In this document: piece by piece, positions 26,732-36,042 of the stretch
Layout of the letters: the number at the start of each line of letters is the position of its first letter
Numbering within the stretch: the stretch's first letter is position 1
Assembly: GCF_024746835.1 (NCBI RefSeq)
Contig: NZ_CP080531.1
Span: forward strand, 3,162,001-3,226,000
Direction of reading: 5' to 3'
Length of the DNA stretch: 64,000 nucleotides
DNA from: Mesorhizobium sp. AR02
GTDB lineage: Bacteria > Pseudomonadota > Alphaproteobacteria > Rhizobiales > Rhizobiaceae
Translations under genes and position numbers: made by a program
Notes under the pieces: model-generated
The model's database searches: none
What the model was told of the DNA's origin: nothing
Seen by the model: only the letters and a program-made list of their open reading frames with translations

Positions 26732-26908
26732 AGGAACGTAGAGGTGTCTTGGGGGTGGTCGCCCTGTGGCTCCTGTGGTGGGAGGAGTATTCAGCCCCCC
26801 AATCCTCCTTAGCACTAAGGTCCCTCTGAACACCCCGCTGAGCTTAGCTGACGGCTTGTAAGCGCGAATTTCCCCGCACCTTTTGCTGTTGAGTGCTCTG
26901 ATGCATGA

Positions 26909-26934
26909 GGTGTCCACCCAAATAGGTGGACACC
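26909..26934 (+). promoter_or_regulatory. Perfect hairpin upstream of IS66 tnpA
   Basis: GGTGTCCACC (26909-26918) and GGTGGACACC (26925-26934) form a 10-bp stem with a six-base loop, ending six bases before the tnpA ATG. In RNA read in from outside it would sequester the region close to the start codon, a known device to limit transposase synthesis. Confidence 0.55.
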
Positions 26935-26939
26935 TTGTG

Positions 26940-27413
26940 ATGGAAGAAGATGATCAGAAATTGCAGGTAAGGCTTGTTGGTCGGAACGGGCGACGCCGAT
27001 ACGACCCTGCATCGAAGGACCGTCTTGTCTCGGCCTGCCTTGAGCCTGGCGTGTCGGTATCGAGGCTTGCGCTCGAACATGGGGTCAATGCGAACCTTCT
27101 TCGGAAGTGGATAAAGAAGCGCACTGAGACCCAGTCCCTCCCGCCGTCCTCATCACCGGCGTTCATCCCGGTTCAGATTGAAAGCACTTCCGATCGGGTC
27201 TTGCTGCGACAGAGCAGCATGGCTGCGGTGGATTTGCCGGCGACCTGTGATGAAGTGCATGGGTCGGAAGCCAAAAGGGCTGCGCTTTTTTCCTCTCCAG
27301 CCAAGGTGAGCGCGTCACTGCCGAACGGCGTGAAGTTGACGCTGGAATGCGGTGATGTGGATGCATTGACGGCGACCATCGGAGCACTGGGTCATGTTCA
27401 GACTGGGCGCTGA
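26940..27413 (+). CDS. tnpA: IS66 accessory protein TnpA (IS66 Orf1)
   Basis: A 157-residue IS66 TnpA: N-terminal helix-turn-helix (RRRYDPASKDRLVSACLEPG, then VSRLALEHGVNANLLRKWI) and a low-complexity C-terminus ending in TLECGDVDALTATIGAL. It is a DNA-binding partner needed for IS66 transposition. ATG at 26940; the frame is open further upstream only through the hairpin. Overlaps tnpB by 20 bases. Confidence 0.9.
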   Translation: MEEDDQKLQVRLVGRNGRRRYDPASKDRLVSACLEPGVSVSRLALEHGVNANLLRKWIKKRTETQSLPPSSSPAFIPVQIESTSDRVLLRQSSMAAVDLPATCDEVHGSEAKRAALFSSPAKVSASLPNGVKLTLECGDVDALTATIGALGHVQTGR

Positions 27414-27747
27414 CCTGAAAGTCTACCTGCACCGCGAGCCGATCGACTTCCGGGCCGGCATCAACAGCCTTGCGGTTCTGGTCCAAGAGACGATGGCGCT
27501 CGATCCGTTTGCTCCAGCGGTTTTTGCCTTCTGCAATCGCCGTCGCGACCGGATGAAGCTCTTGTTCTTTGACCGGTCCGGCTTCGTGCTGGTCCTGAAG
27601 CGGCTGACCGAGGACAAGTTCCGGTGGCCGCGCCGGGAGGCAGCGGTGGTCACGCTTACGACCGAGCAATTGCACTGGATCCTCGACGGCATCGATATCG
27701 ATGCGATGGTCCGCCATCCGGTGCGGCAATATCAGGTTGCCGGTTGA
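27394..27747 (+). CDS. tnpB: IS66 accessory protein TnpB (IS66 Orf2)
   Basis: A 117-residue protein with the IS66 Orf2 signature (VYLHREPIDFRAGINSLAVL, then FAFCNRRRDRMKLLFFDRSG and LTEDKFRWPRR). Required together with TnpA and TnpC in IS66 transposition; its biochemical role is not established. Intact; the ATG lies inside the end of tnpA, giving coupled translation. Confidence 0.95.
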   Translation: MFRLGADLKVYLHREPIDFRAGINSLAVLVQETMALDPFAPAVFAFCNRRRDRMKLLFFDRSGFVLVLKRLTEDKFRWPRREAAVVTLTTEQLHWILDGIDIDAMVRHPVRQYQVAG

Positions 27748-27801
27748 GGGCTCTCGAATTGAGCGATTGACGCGCCGGCATGCTTTCGATTCAAGAATCT
27801 G

Positions 27802-29372
27802 ATGAATCGACCCGGCGAACCGACTGTTGAAGAGTTGATGGCGCGTATTGCTGCGCTTCGGGCGGAGAACCGTCAACTCACCGAACGCGTCGTCAAACTC
27901 GAGGAAGAGCTGGCGCTTGCACGACTGCATCGTTTTGCGCCGCGCAGTGAAAAACACATTGACCGCCTCTTCAATGAAGCCGAACAGGCCGCGGATGAGG
28001 ACGCCGCCGACAACGAAGATGGCGATGTCGTTGTCCTGCCGGACACGGGCTTGCCGGCGAGCGAAGGGGCGACGGGAAAGAAGCGCGGCCGCAAGGCCTT
28101 GCCGGAAAACCTGCCGCGCGAGCGTGTCGAGTATGACCTTCCCGACGCCCAGAAGGCTTGTCCTTGCTGCCGTCACCAGATGCATCGCATGGGCGAGACC
28201 GTTACCGAGCAACTTCATATCGAGGTGAAGGCGAAGGTCCTGCAGAATGTGCGGTTCAAATATGCTTGCCGTCATTGCGACCGCACCGGGATCAGCACGC
28301 CGGTCGTGACCGCGCCGATGCCCACGCAACCTTTGCCGGGCAGCATCGCTACGGCCTCGACGCTGGCCTTCGCGCTCGTTCATAAGTATGTCGACGGCAC
28401 ACCGCTCTACCGCCTGGCGCAGGCATTCGAGCGCGCCGGCGTTCCTGTCAGCCGAGGCGCTCTGGGCCACTGGGTGATCGGCTCGAGCGAAAAGCATCTC
28501 TCCCGCATCTATGACGCGCTGAAGCTGCGGCTCAGATCGCAGCCCCTCATCCATGGTGACGAGACCACGGTCCAGGTGCTGAAGGAAATGGACAGAGAGG
28601 CCGCCAGCACCTCGTACATGTGGGCATACCGGAGCGGCCAGGACAGTGACGAGCCGATCGTGCTGCTCGAATATCAGCCGGGCCGCGGCCAGATACACCC
28701 GCAGGCCTTCCTCGGCGATTACCGCGGCATCGTGATGAGCGACGGCTATTCCGCCTGGCGCACGCTGGAAGGGGCAACGCATCTTGGATGCATGGCCCAT
28801 TCCAGGCGGCGCTTCGTCGATGCCCTAAAGGCGAGGAAGAAAGGCGGCGGGCCGCCGGAACAGGCACTCCGGTTCTTCGAACAGCTCTACCGAGTTGAAA
28901 GGCAGGCGCGGAACGAAATCCCCGATGACGGCGAAACGCGAGATCACTGCATTCGCCGCTTCCGCCAGCAACATAGTGTCCCCATCCTCCATGCTCTCAA
29001 GGCATGGCTCGACGACATCGCCCCAAAGTCTTGCCGGACAGCAAGCTCGGCGACGCCGTCTCCTACACCCTGAACCAATGGGGATATCTGACGCGTTACA
29101 CCGAGGACGGCAGCATGCCGATCGACAACAATCTTCTGGAGCGCGACATCAGGATTTTTGCAACTGGCAGGAAGAGTTGGTTGTTCAGCGATACTGTCGA
29201 CGGAGCCAAGGCCAGCGCCATCGTCTACAGCCTGATGTTAACCTGCCGCGCCTGTGGCGTCGAGCCGTTAGCGTGGTTGCGCCACGTCCTCACTGAACTG
29301 CCTCAGCGCCCCGAGAACGTGGCTATCGACGATCTCCTGCCCTTCAACTTCCTCAAAGCCGCCGCAGCCTGA
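27802..29372 (+). pseudogene. tnpC: IS66 transposase TnpC, disrupted by a frameshift
   Basis: Frame one (27802-29073) carries the coiled-coil N-terminus, the zinc-finger region (CPCCRHQMHRMG...CRHCDRTG) and most of the DDE domain (HGDETTVQVL, MSDGYSAW). The natural C-terminus (VLPDSKLGDAVSYTLNQWGY, IDNNLLERDIRIFATGRKSW with the catalytic Glu) is in another frame, which takes over at about 29020-29035 near GCCCCAAAG. The two frames differ as expected for loss of one base. The catalytic Glu is separated from the two Asp residues, so this copy should be inactive unless the ribosome slips. Confidence 0.88.
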
Positions 29373-29615
29373 CCCGACGCGTCCGTCTGAAAGCGATCAG
29401 TTGTTGCAAGGGCCGTCAATGTGCGGGGAAATGAGCGCTTACGACGGCTTGTCCACTATGTGACCTAGTTGCCTCCTTTGGGGTGGTCTACCCGTCATGG
29501 CAGCATAGCGCTTTGCATCGTGGGATGCATGACGGAGCAATGAGAGAGGGCGGGGGATAGACCGGCTCGACAAGGGGGCAGCGTTAGGTCGGCTTCAAGG
29601 CGACCCAGGGGCGAA

Positions 29616-30071
29616 CTAGCGAGGCCGCCTAGCCGACCATCTGTGAGAGTTCCCGAAATGGTCAATTAGAACTTCACGAACGAACCGATATTCGCTCTTA
29701 GGCACCGGCCTCGGGCCACGGATTGTGAGCACCCTGATACTCGCCAAGCTCTCGACGATAGAAGCAATATACCACCGCGCCGTGTCGGTAGTCTCCAAGT
29801 GCCTAGCTGTCATGGCAAGGCGCACAACTCTCTTCGCGGCTTGGAGTGGAAACAGCTTTGCCCATATCCCACGCTCCATAGCAAAAATAGCCGTGTTGAT
29901 GGAGGCACCCCAAGCCTCGTTTTGCAGGGGTCCCGTCGACCGCAGGATGTCCTGAATCTGTTGCTTATTGTATGCGCATACCTGCAAAGGGTCCACTTGA
30001 TCCTCCCGCCGCCGATTGGCATTTCTTCGCCCGAAGTAGATACAGCAATATGGCTGGCGGACAATTGGCAT
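29616..30071 (-). CDS. Hypothetical protein, weakly supported
   Basis: A 151-codon minus-strand frame in the otherwise empty 29.45-30.1 kb stretch. The central part (ASINTAIFAMERGIWAKLFP, AAKRVVRLAMTARHLETTDT, ARWYIASIVESLASIRVLTI) looks like a helical protein; the N-terminal 30 residues are Cys/Arg-rich and less natural. No good Shine-Dalgarno sequence before ATG 30071. No family recognised. The 170 bases between the IS66 duplication and this frame hold nothing I can name. Confidence 0.35.
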   Translation of the reverse strand: MPIVRQPYCCIYFGRRNANRRREDQVDPLQVCAYNKQQIQDILRSTGPLQNEAWGASINTAIFAMERGIWAKLFPLQAAKRVVRLAMTARHLETTDTARWYIASIVESLASIRVLTIRGPRPVPKSEYRFVREVLIDHFGNSHRWSARRPR

Positions 30072-30113
30072 CCCGTGCCCAGCATTGATCCTTATCCCGT
30101 CCCGCGCGGCTAA

Positions 30114-30314
30114 GACATTGCGCTGGACCTGATGTTCACCGAAAGCTGCATCTTGGTTGCCGTATTGCTGCGGCTGGCAAGGATGGGGATAGCGGCCCTA
30201 CCGATGCATGATGGCATTATGGTCCAGTGCAGGCAGCAAGAGGCGGCTAGGAAGATGATGAGGATGGCGGCGCGGAGCCATCTAGACCTTGAATTGCCGA
30301 TCGTCTCAAAGTGA
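30114..30314 (+). pseudogene. C-terminal fragment of the family A polymerase-like protein (copy B)
   Basis: After an in-frame TAA the frame reads DIALDLMFTESCILVAVLLR, then LARMGIAALPMHDGIMVQ, ending LDLELPIVSK and a TGA. It matches the last ~65 residues of the full gene at 25337-26674, including motif C (HD), and is closer still to copy A at 15069-15251. It lies about 0.9 kb inside attR. No start codon or palm motifs A and B are present upstream. Confidence 0.7.
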
Positions 30315-30324
30315 CGCGAGCCGC

Positions 30325-31077
30325 CTAGTTGGTGAAGATCTCGTTGACCGTCAGACCAGAAAAAGAGGCTGGTTTCCAATCCAGAAGTGGGAGAATGGCG
30401 TGAGCAAAACCATACTCCGTGACGCGCTTGGCAAGCTCTCGGTACTCCTTGCCGTCATCGTTGATGTAAAGGTCACTGTAATCGACAGTTTCGCTCGCAA
30501 TTGATGAAACGCAAACGCCGATCACTGCTTGCTTTCCATGGTATTCGACAACTAATGGAGCGCCGCTAAGCCCCCGGCTAGGCGCGAAGCTAAGCTCGAA
30601 GCCATCGGGATGGTCGCCCAACACGTCTCCGGGTCGCGTAAGGCGTTGAATATATCCCTTGTGACACCGCAAATTATAAAGCTTTCCATTCGCCGCATCC
30701 AATGGATAACCAAAGGTGTAGACGTCGAGCCACGGTGCGGTCACTCCCCGGATGTCTTCACAAACGAAATATCTCTCTCCGGAATAGGCGCTTTGCCCAA
30801 TGGCAACATCGTGAGGCTTAGGGGCATAGGAGTAAGCACTAACTGCCGCGAACACTGATTTCGGGCTCTTCCCGCCTTCACCCTTAGCGATGATGCCAAC
30901 AGTCAATCCACCCTCTTCTGCTTGTTGGATCGCCTGTCTCAGGACGTGTGCCGCTGTCATAAACGCCCCTTTCGAATTTATGAAAAAGGCGGTTCCAAAA
31001 AGCCTTTGGATTTCAGCCTCGCTGTTTTGATTAATTATGAAGGTGCAGACGGGGCCAACGTAGCTTTGAAGGAACAT
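30325..31077 (-). CDS. Trypsin-like serine peptidase domain protein
   Basis: A 250-residue single-domain protease of the chymotrypsin fold without a signal peptide, so probably cytoplasmic. Triad: His in GAFMTAAHVL, Asp in KPHDVAIG, Ser in SRGLSGAPLVV. Stand-alone trypsin-like proteins of this kind occur in defence and stress islands, but no partner is adjacent. ATG at 31077 is used; the frame is open to 31131, through the candidate arm repeats. Convergent with polymerase fragment B. Last gene before attR. Confidence 0.85.
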   Translation of the reverse strand: MFLQSYVGPVCTFIINQNSEAEIQRLFGTAFFINSKGAFMTAAHVLRQAIQQAEEGGLTVGIIAKGEGGKSPKSVFAAVSAYSYAPKPHDVAIGQSAYSGERYFVCEDIRGVTAPWLDVYTFGYPLDAANGKLYNLRCHKGYIQRLTRPGDVLGDHPDGFELSFAPSRGLSGAPLVVEYHGKQAVIGVCVSSIASETVDYSDLYINDDGKEYRELAKRVTEYGFAHAILPLLDWKPASFSGLTVNEIFTN

Positions 31078-31110
31078 GTTCTCATTCTGCCCGAGGAACC
31101 CAGCCCATTT

Positions 31111-31132
31111 TGGGGCACCGTTGTGGGGCACC
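31111..31132 (+). promoter_or_regulatory. Right pair of candidate integrase arm-binding repeats
   Basis: TGGGGCACC at 31111-31119 and again at 31124-31132 (13-bp period), 63 bp inside attR. It mirrors the pair at 15295-15316 inside attL in sequence, period and orientation. Confidence 0.6.
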
Positions 31133-31194
31133 GCCCCCGGATCTTTGCGAAACTAATTAAACACTTTCAACGGCTTAATGGTCACTGCAGAAAC

Positions 31195-31211
31195 TGGCGG
31201 AGAGGGAGGGA
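31195..31211 (+). repeat. attR core within the tRNA-Ser 3' end
   Basis: TGGCGGAGAGGGAGGGA, the exact 17-bp partner of 15214-15230. It covers the CCA, discriminator, 3' acceptor strand and the edge of the T arm of tRNA-Ser(CGA), so integration keeps the tRNA intact. Confidence 0.9.
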
Positions 31212-31284
31212 TTCGAACCCCCGATGGGCTTGCACCCATGCCGCATTTCGAGTGCGGTGCATTCGACCACTCTGCCACCTCTCC
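31195..31284 (-). tRNA. tRNA-Ser(CGA)
   Basis: A 90-nt serine tRNA with encoded CCA. Acceptor GGAGAGG pairs with CCTCTCC, the long variable arm (ATGGGTGCAAGCCCAT) is typical of tRNA-Ser, the T arm reads GGGGGTTCGAATCCC-like, and the anticodon loop CTCGAAA places CGA at 31250-31248. It reads UCG codons and is the integration target of the island to its left. Confidence 0.96.
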
Positions 31285-31685
31285 GCGGTCATGGTCGGCC
31301 GTTGCCGGCGCGGCGCACTAGATAACGGCTGAACGGGCAGGTTACAAGGCCAAATCCACTGATATTTGGCTTGCCGGACAAGTGGCGGATTCAAGGCGGT
31401 GTTTACGGTCGAGCCCACACGGTTTCACGGCCAGCCACGCCTCCCGCAGCCAGGCGACGGTAACGCCGGGTAGCCAAGTTGACACGCCCGGTCTTTGCCG
31501 GCCAATAACAGTCTCGGCAACGGCTGTTGCCTTGACTCCCACTCAACCTTCGGTTAGGGACAGCGCGCAATCGGCGTGGAGGGTTCTTCCGCGCCGCTTG
31601 TTTTTTGAACCCGCAGACTGACAAAAAGACGGCCGAACCGCCAGAGGCGGTTCATCAAGGCCGACCGAACAGCGAAAGGCAAAAA
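31285..31685 (+). promoter_or_regulatory. rplU-rpmA upstream region with candidate promoter
   Basis: About 400 bases without a gene. TTGACT (31532-31537) with a 17-bp spacer to TAGGGA (31555-31560) is a possible promoter, with a poor -10. Between it and rplU a perfect AACCGCC-AGA-GGCGGTT hairpin (31638-31654) lies in the leader, where ribosomal-protein feedback elements are common; whether it is one is unknown. Confidence 0.35.
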
Positions 31686-32369
31686 ATGTTCGCAGTCATC
31701 AAAACGGGCGGTAAGCAGTATCGCGTTGCCGCCAACGATCTCCTGAAGATCGAAAAAGTCGAAGCCAATGTCGGCGATATCGTCGAGATCGGCCACGTGC
31801 TCGCGCATGGCGAGGGCGAGAATGTCACGTTCGGTGCGCCGTTCGTCGATGGCGCTCTGGTCACCGCCGAAGTCGTCGAGCAGGGCAAGAACCGCACGGT
31901 CATCGCTTTCAAGAAGCGCCGCCGTCAGAATTCACGCCGCAAGATCGGCCATCGCCAGCTTCTGACCACCGTGCGGATCGCCGAGATCCTGCTGGGTGGC
32001 GCCAAGCCCACCAAGAAGGCTGCCGTGAAGGCGGAAGCCAAGGCTGAGGTCGCCCCCGAGGCGAAGGCCGAGGCCGCGCCGAAGGAGGCCAAGGCCAAGA
32101 AGGAAGCTGCCCCCAAGGCAGAAGTGACGGCCGAGACGGCCGCCGCACCGTTGTTCAAGGCGCCGAAGGGCGAGCCGGACGATCTGACCGTGATCAAGGG
32201 CATCGGCCCGGTCGCCGCCAAGGATCTCGCCGAGCAGGGCATCATCACCTTCGCGCAGCTGGCCAAGCTGACCGACAAGGATGTCGCCAAGATCGACGAG
32301 CACATGCCGTTCAGCGCCGACCAGATCAAGGACTGGCGCGAACAGGCCAAGGAACTGGCGAAGAAGTAA
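31686..32369 (+). CDS. rplU: 50S ribosomal protein L21 with long C-terminal extension
   Basis: Residues 1-~103 are canonical L21 ([32 protein letters not shown]). The remainder of the 227 residues is an Ala/Lys/Glu-rich linker followed by a helix-hairpin-helix-like domain ([34 protein letters not shown]), an extension known in Hyphomicrobiales. L21 binds 23S rRNA in the large subunit. Start ATG 31686 gives the standard N-terminus. First gene of the rplU-rpmA operon. Confidence 0.96.
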   Translation: MFAVIKTGGKQYRVAANDLLKIEKVEANVGDIVEIGHVLAHGEGENVTFGAPFVDGALVTAEVVEQGKNRTVIAFKKRRRQNSRRKIGHRQLLTTVRIAEILLGGAKPTKKAAVKAEAKAEVAPEAKAEAAPKEAKAKKEAAPKAEVTAETAAAPLFKAPKGEPDDLTVIKGIGPVAAKDLAEQGIITFAQLAKLTDKDVAKIDEHMPFSADQIKDWREQAKELAKK

Positions 32370-32467
32370 TTTTTCCGGCGATCAGGTCGCCGGATCGGAC
32401 TTGAAACGGAACGCGAACGCGTTCATAAGGCCTTTTAGGCGCCTTGCGGCGCAACGGAGTTAGTTAG

Positions 32468-32737
32468 ATGGCACACAAGAAAGCTGGCGGCTCGTCGCGC
32501 AACGGTCGCGACTCGCATTCCAAGCGTCTGGGCGTGAAGAAGTTCGGCGGCGAAGCCGTCATCCCGGGCAACATCATCATTCGTCAACGCGGCACGACCT
32601 GGCATCCCGGCGTCAATGTCGGCATGGGCACGGACCATACCCTTTTCGCGCTCGAATCCGGCGCCGTGACGTTCAACAAAAAAGCCAACGGCCGAACCTA
32701 CGTATCGGTCAACCCGATTACCAAAGCCGCGGAGTAG
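32468..32737 (+). CDS. rpmA: 50S ribosomal protein L27
   Basis: An 89-residue L27 with the standard N-terminus [20 protein letters not shown] that reaches toward the peptidyl-transferase centre, and [20 protein letters not shown]. It lies 98 bp after rplU and ends before a strong terminator at 32808-32834. Confidence 0.98.
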   Translation: MAHKKAGGSSRNGRDSHSKRLGVKKFGGEAVIPGNIIIRQRGTTWHPGVNVGMGTDHTLFALESGAVTFNKKANGRTYVSVNPITKAAE

Positions 32738-32807
32738 CCGGTTCCGCACTAGAACACCGGCGCCCATCTCGGGGACCGGTGTCTGGCAAAGCCAGGAAAA
32801 GGATCAG

Positions 32808-32834
32808 GGGAGATGGGTTTCCATCTCCCTTTTT
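32808..32834 (+). terminator. Rho-independent terminator after rpmA
   Basis: GGGAGATGG (32808-32816), four-base loop, CCATCTCCC (32821-32829), then TTTTT and CTTT. It ends the rplU-rpmA transcript and stands just before the ribosome site of the next gene. Confidence 0.85.
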
Positions 32835-32854
32835 CTTTGCCTGGAGGACTGCAA

Positions 32855-33442
32855 ATGGTTGCCGAAGCGGAAGACTCAGAAGACGAAAGTTACGCGATAG
32901 ACTGCCCGGTGCTGGTCACCGAGCGGCTGGTGATGCGGGCGCCGCGCGAAAGCGACATCGCGCAACTGGTCGAGCTTGCCGACAACCGTCATGTCGCCGA
33001 AATGCTGGCGCGCATGCCGCATCCCTATGGCGAGGCCGAGGCGCGGGCCTTCCTTGCCATGACCAAGTCGCGCCGCGCCGGCATTGTCTATGCCTTGACG
33101 CTGGCCGGCACCGACACCTTCGTCGGCTGCGCGGGTTTGAACACCACCGATCGCGGGCTGGAGCTCGGCTACTGGATCGGCGAACCCCACTGGAAGCGCG
33201 GCTATGCGACCGAAGCTGCCCACGCGCTGGTCGACCTCGCCTTCCAGAAGACGACGATCCAGGTGCTGCATGCTTCGACGCGGGTCATCAATCCGGCCTC
33301 GCGCCGGGTGATCCACAAGTGCGGCTTCCAGTATGCCGGCCAGGGCATGCTGAACTCGATCGTCGCCGGCCAGGTGCCGGTCGAGCGCTACAGGCTCGAC
33401 CGCAAGACCTGGACCAGCCTGCGGAACTGGGTCCACTTCTGA
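32855..33442 (+). CDS. GNAT family N-acetyltransferase (RimJ/RimL-like)
   Basis: A 195-residue GNAT protein: LVTERLVMRAPRESDIAQLV at the N-terminus, GLELGYWIGEPHWKRGYATE with the acetyl-CoA loop (Q/RxxGxA-like RGYATE), and ASTRVINPASRRVIHKCGF. RimJ/L-like enzymes acetylate protein N-termini or small amines; substrate unknown. ATG 32855 has GGAGGA before it. The gene sits between rpmA and obgE as often in rhizobia. Confidence 0.88.
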   Translation: MVAEAEDSEDESYAIDCPVLVTERLVMRAPRESDIAQLVELADNRHVAEMLARMPHPYGEAEARAFLAMTKSRRAGIVYALTLAGTDTFVGCAGLNTTDRGLELGYWIGEPHWKRGYATEAAHALVDLAFQKTTIQVLHASTRVINPASRRVIHKCGFQYAGQGMLNSIVAGQVPVERYRLDRKTWTSLRNWVHF

Positions 33443-33445
33443 TGT

Positions 33446-33997
33446 ATGGCATTGGTGAAGCCAATGGTTGACGGCCGCAGCGATATTCAAACGGTCGCGA
33501 TCGTGCCGTTGGCGCCGGGGCATATCGAAAGCTTTCATCACGCGCTCGATGTCGTTTCGCGTGAGCGAAAGTACTTGTCCTTTCTTGAGGCGCCACCGCT
33601 GGATCAAGCCAGACAGTTTGTGGTGGACCGCATCGCGAGAGGCGACCCAGGCTATGTGGCCGCCTGCAGTGGCGAGGTTGTCGGCTGGTGCGACATCACT
33701 CGCCATGATCGGCCCATACACGCCCATCGCGGTACGCTTGGTATGGGCATTGTCCCGTCTTATCGCGGGCGTGGCCTTGGACTGCGGCTTATCAATGCGA
33801 CCCTGACGCAGGCACGCAAGGCCGGCTTTGTCCGCGTCGAGCTGTCCGTACATGCCGACAATGCCCGCGCCATCGCTCTCTACGACAAGGTCGGGTTTGT
33901 CAGGGAAGGTGTGCAGAGCGACGCTATCTGTATCGACGGACAATACGGCGATACGATCATGATGGCGATCGTCGAACGCGAAAACGCAGCCGGATGA
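33446..33997 (+). CDS. GNAT family N-acetyltransferase
   Basis: A 183-residue GNAT protein with the acetyl-CoA motif GMGIVPSYRGRGLGLRLINA and the C-terminal VELSVHADNARAIALYDKVGF. Starts four bases after the stop of the previous acetyltransferase gene, so the two are probably co-transcribed, but the two proteins are not close paralogues. ATG 33446 or 33464 could be the start. Substrate unknown. Confidence 0.86.
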   Translation: MALVKPMVDGRSDIQTVAIVPLAPGHIESFHHALDVVSRERKYLSFLEAPPLDQARQFVVDRIARGDPGYVAACSGEVVGWCDITRHDRPIHAHRGTLGMGIVPSYRGRGLGLRLINATLTQARKAGFVRVELSVHADNARAIALYDKVGFVREGVQSDAICIDGQYGDTIMMAIVERENAAG

Positions 33998-34004
33998 AGA
34001 GCCA

Positions 34005-34874
34005 TCAGCCCAGTTCGGCCCACACCGGCAGATGGTCCGAACCGGTTGCCTGGTGGTCGACCCACAGGCGCTGCAGCGATCTGGCAAGCGAAGCGCTGGT
34101 GAAGATATAGTCGATGCGCTTGTGGCGGCCGCCGTTGGCGGGGTTCTTGGGGTCGACCCAGCTGGCGAGATCCTCGCCGGCGGCATTGAGGCGCACGGCG
34201 GCATCGACGGCGAAGTCGGCGGTCAGCGGCATGCCGAATTGGTGGTCCGGCCGGCCGGCAAGTTCGACATATTCGGGCGAGCCGGCCAGCATGTTGAAAT
34301 CGCCCATGGCCACAAACGCCTCGGGGTGCGGCAATTCCGGCAGGCCGATCTCGGCGACGCCGGACAGTGCGCCGCCTTCAAGCGCATAGTTCAATAGGCG
34401 CCGGCGCAGGAACTGGATCTGGCTGGCGCGTTCGACCGGGCTGCGGTGATCGAGATGGATGGAATAGAAGCGGATGAAGCCAAGCGGCGTCTCGATCAGC
34501 GCTTCCAGCGCGCCGCGCTGGAAGTTCATCATCTCGAAACTGCGGCTGCGCGGCAAAAGCAGGTTGCGCGACAGATGAATGGGCGTCTTCGACAGCATCA
34601 TGTTGCCGAGCTGGAAGGTCGTGGTGATGGCGCGGCCGTTCTCGATGCGCGAGCCGATATTGGCCTCGAAATTGCTGCCATAGACGGCAAAATAGTCGGG
34701 CAGGGCCTCGCCGATCTCGGCGACCATATCGCGCCCGCCATTCCTCGGATTGTTGCGGGTCACCTCCTGCAGCGCGATCACGTCGGCGCCGCGCACCGTG
34801 TCGGCAATGCGCGCGACATCGTAGTGCCCATCAAGCCCAATGCCGTACTGGATGTTGTAGGTTACAAGCTTCAT
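34005..34874 (-). CDS. Endonuclease/exonuclease/phosphatase family protein
   Basis: A 289-residue EEP-fold protein: MKLVTYNIQYGIG (first metal-site Asn), VIALQEVT (Glu), YSIHLDHRS, VAMGDFNMLAGSPEY (Asp/Asn), and the C-terminal TGSDHLPVWAEL (Asp-His). The fold includes DNases, sphingomyelinases and inositol phosphatases; no signal peptide, so probably cytoplasmic. Convergent with the GNAT pair and divergent from obgE. Confidence 0.88.
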   Translation of the reverse strand: MKLVTYNIQYGIGLDGHYDVARIADTVRGADVIALQEVTRNNPRNGGRDMVAEIGEALPDYFAVYGSNFEANIGSRIENGRAITTTFQLGNMMLSKTPIHLSRNLLLPRSRSFEMMNFQRGALEALIETPLGFIRFYSIHLDHRSPVERASQIQFLRRRLLNYALEGGALSGVAEIGLPELPHPEAFVAMGDFNMLAGSPEYVELAGRPDHQFGMPLTADFAVDAAVRLNAAGEDLASWVDPKNPANGGRHKRIDYIFTSASLARSLQRLWVDHQATGSDHLPVWAELG

Positions 34875-34949
34875 ACCAACATTTCTCCGGCCGACCCCAA
34901 GCGGCCATTGTCACAAAACGGCCTCGCCCTTGGCCGCGCCTTGGTTTAG

Positions 34950-36038
<1,089 letters not shown>

Positions 36039-36042
36039 GGCC

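Larger units (their letters stand above)
26858..29442 (+). mobile_element. IS66-family insertion sequence with 8-bp target duplication
   Basis: A 2,585-bp element. Left end 26858-26879 (GTAAGCGCGAATTTCCCC...) and right end 29421-29442 are inverted repeats over 22 bp with two mismatches. GACGGCTT flanks both sides (26850-26857 and 29443-29450), the 8-bp duplication expected for IS66. Contents: tnpA, tnpB and a tnpC broken by a frameshift. A perfect 10-bp hairpin (26909-26934) lies before tnpA. It interrupts non-coding DNA downstream of the polymerase-like gene. Confidence 0.96.
15214..31211. mobile_element. 16-kb integrative genomic island at tRNA-Ser(CGA)
   Basis: Bounded by the 17-bp att repeats, with the integrase next to attL and the intact tRNA at the right end. 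Cargo includes a TIR-like effector, a serine resolvase, an SRAP protein, several small membrane or zinc-site proteins, an RNase H-like/zinc/polymerase-like gene set, an IS66 element and a trypsin-like protease. Many genes look lower in G+C than the chromosomal flanks, by eye. No conjugation, relaxase, capsid or packaging genes are visible, so it is not obviously self-transmissible. Confidence 0.9.
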
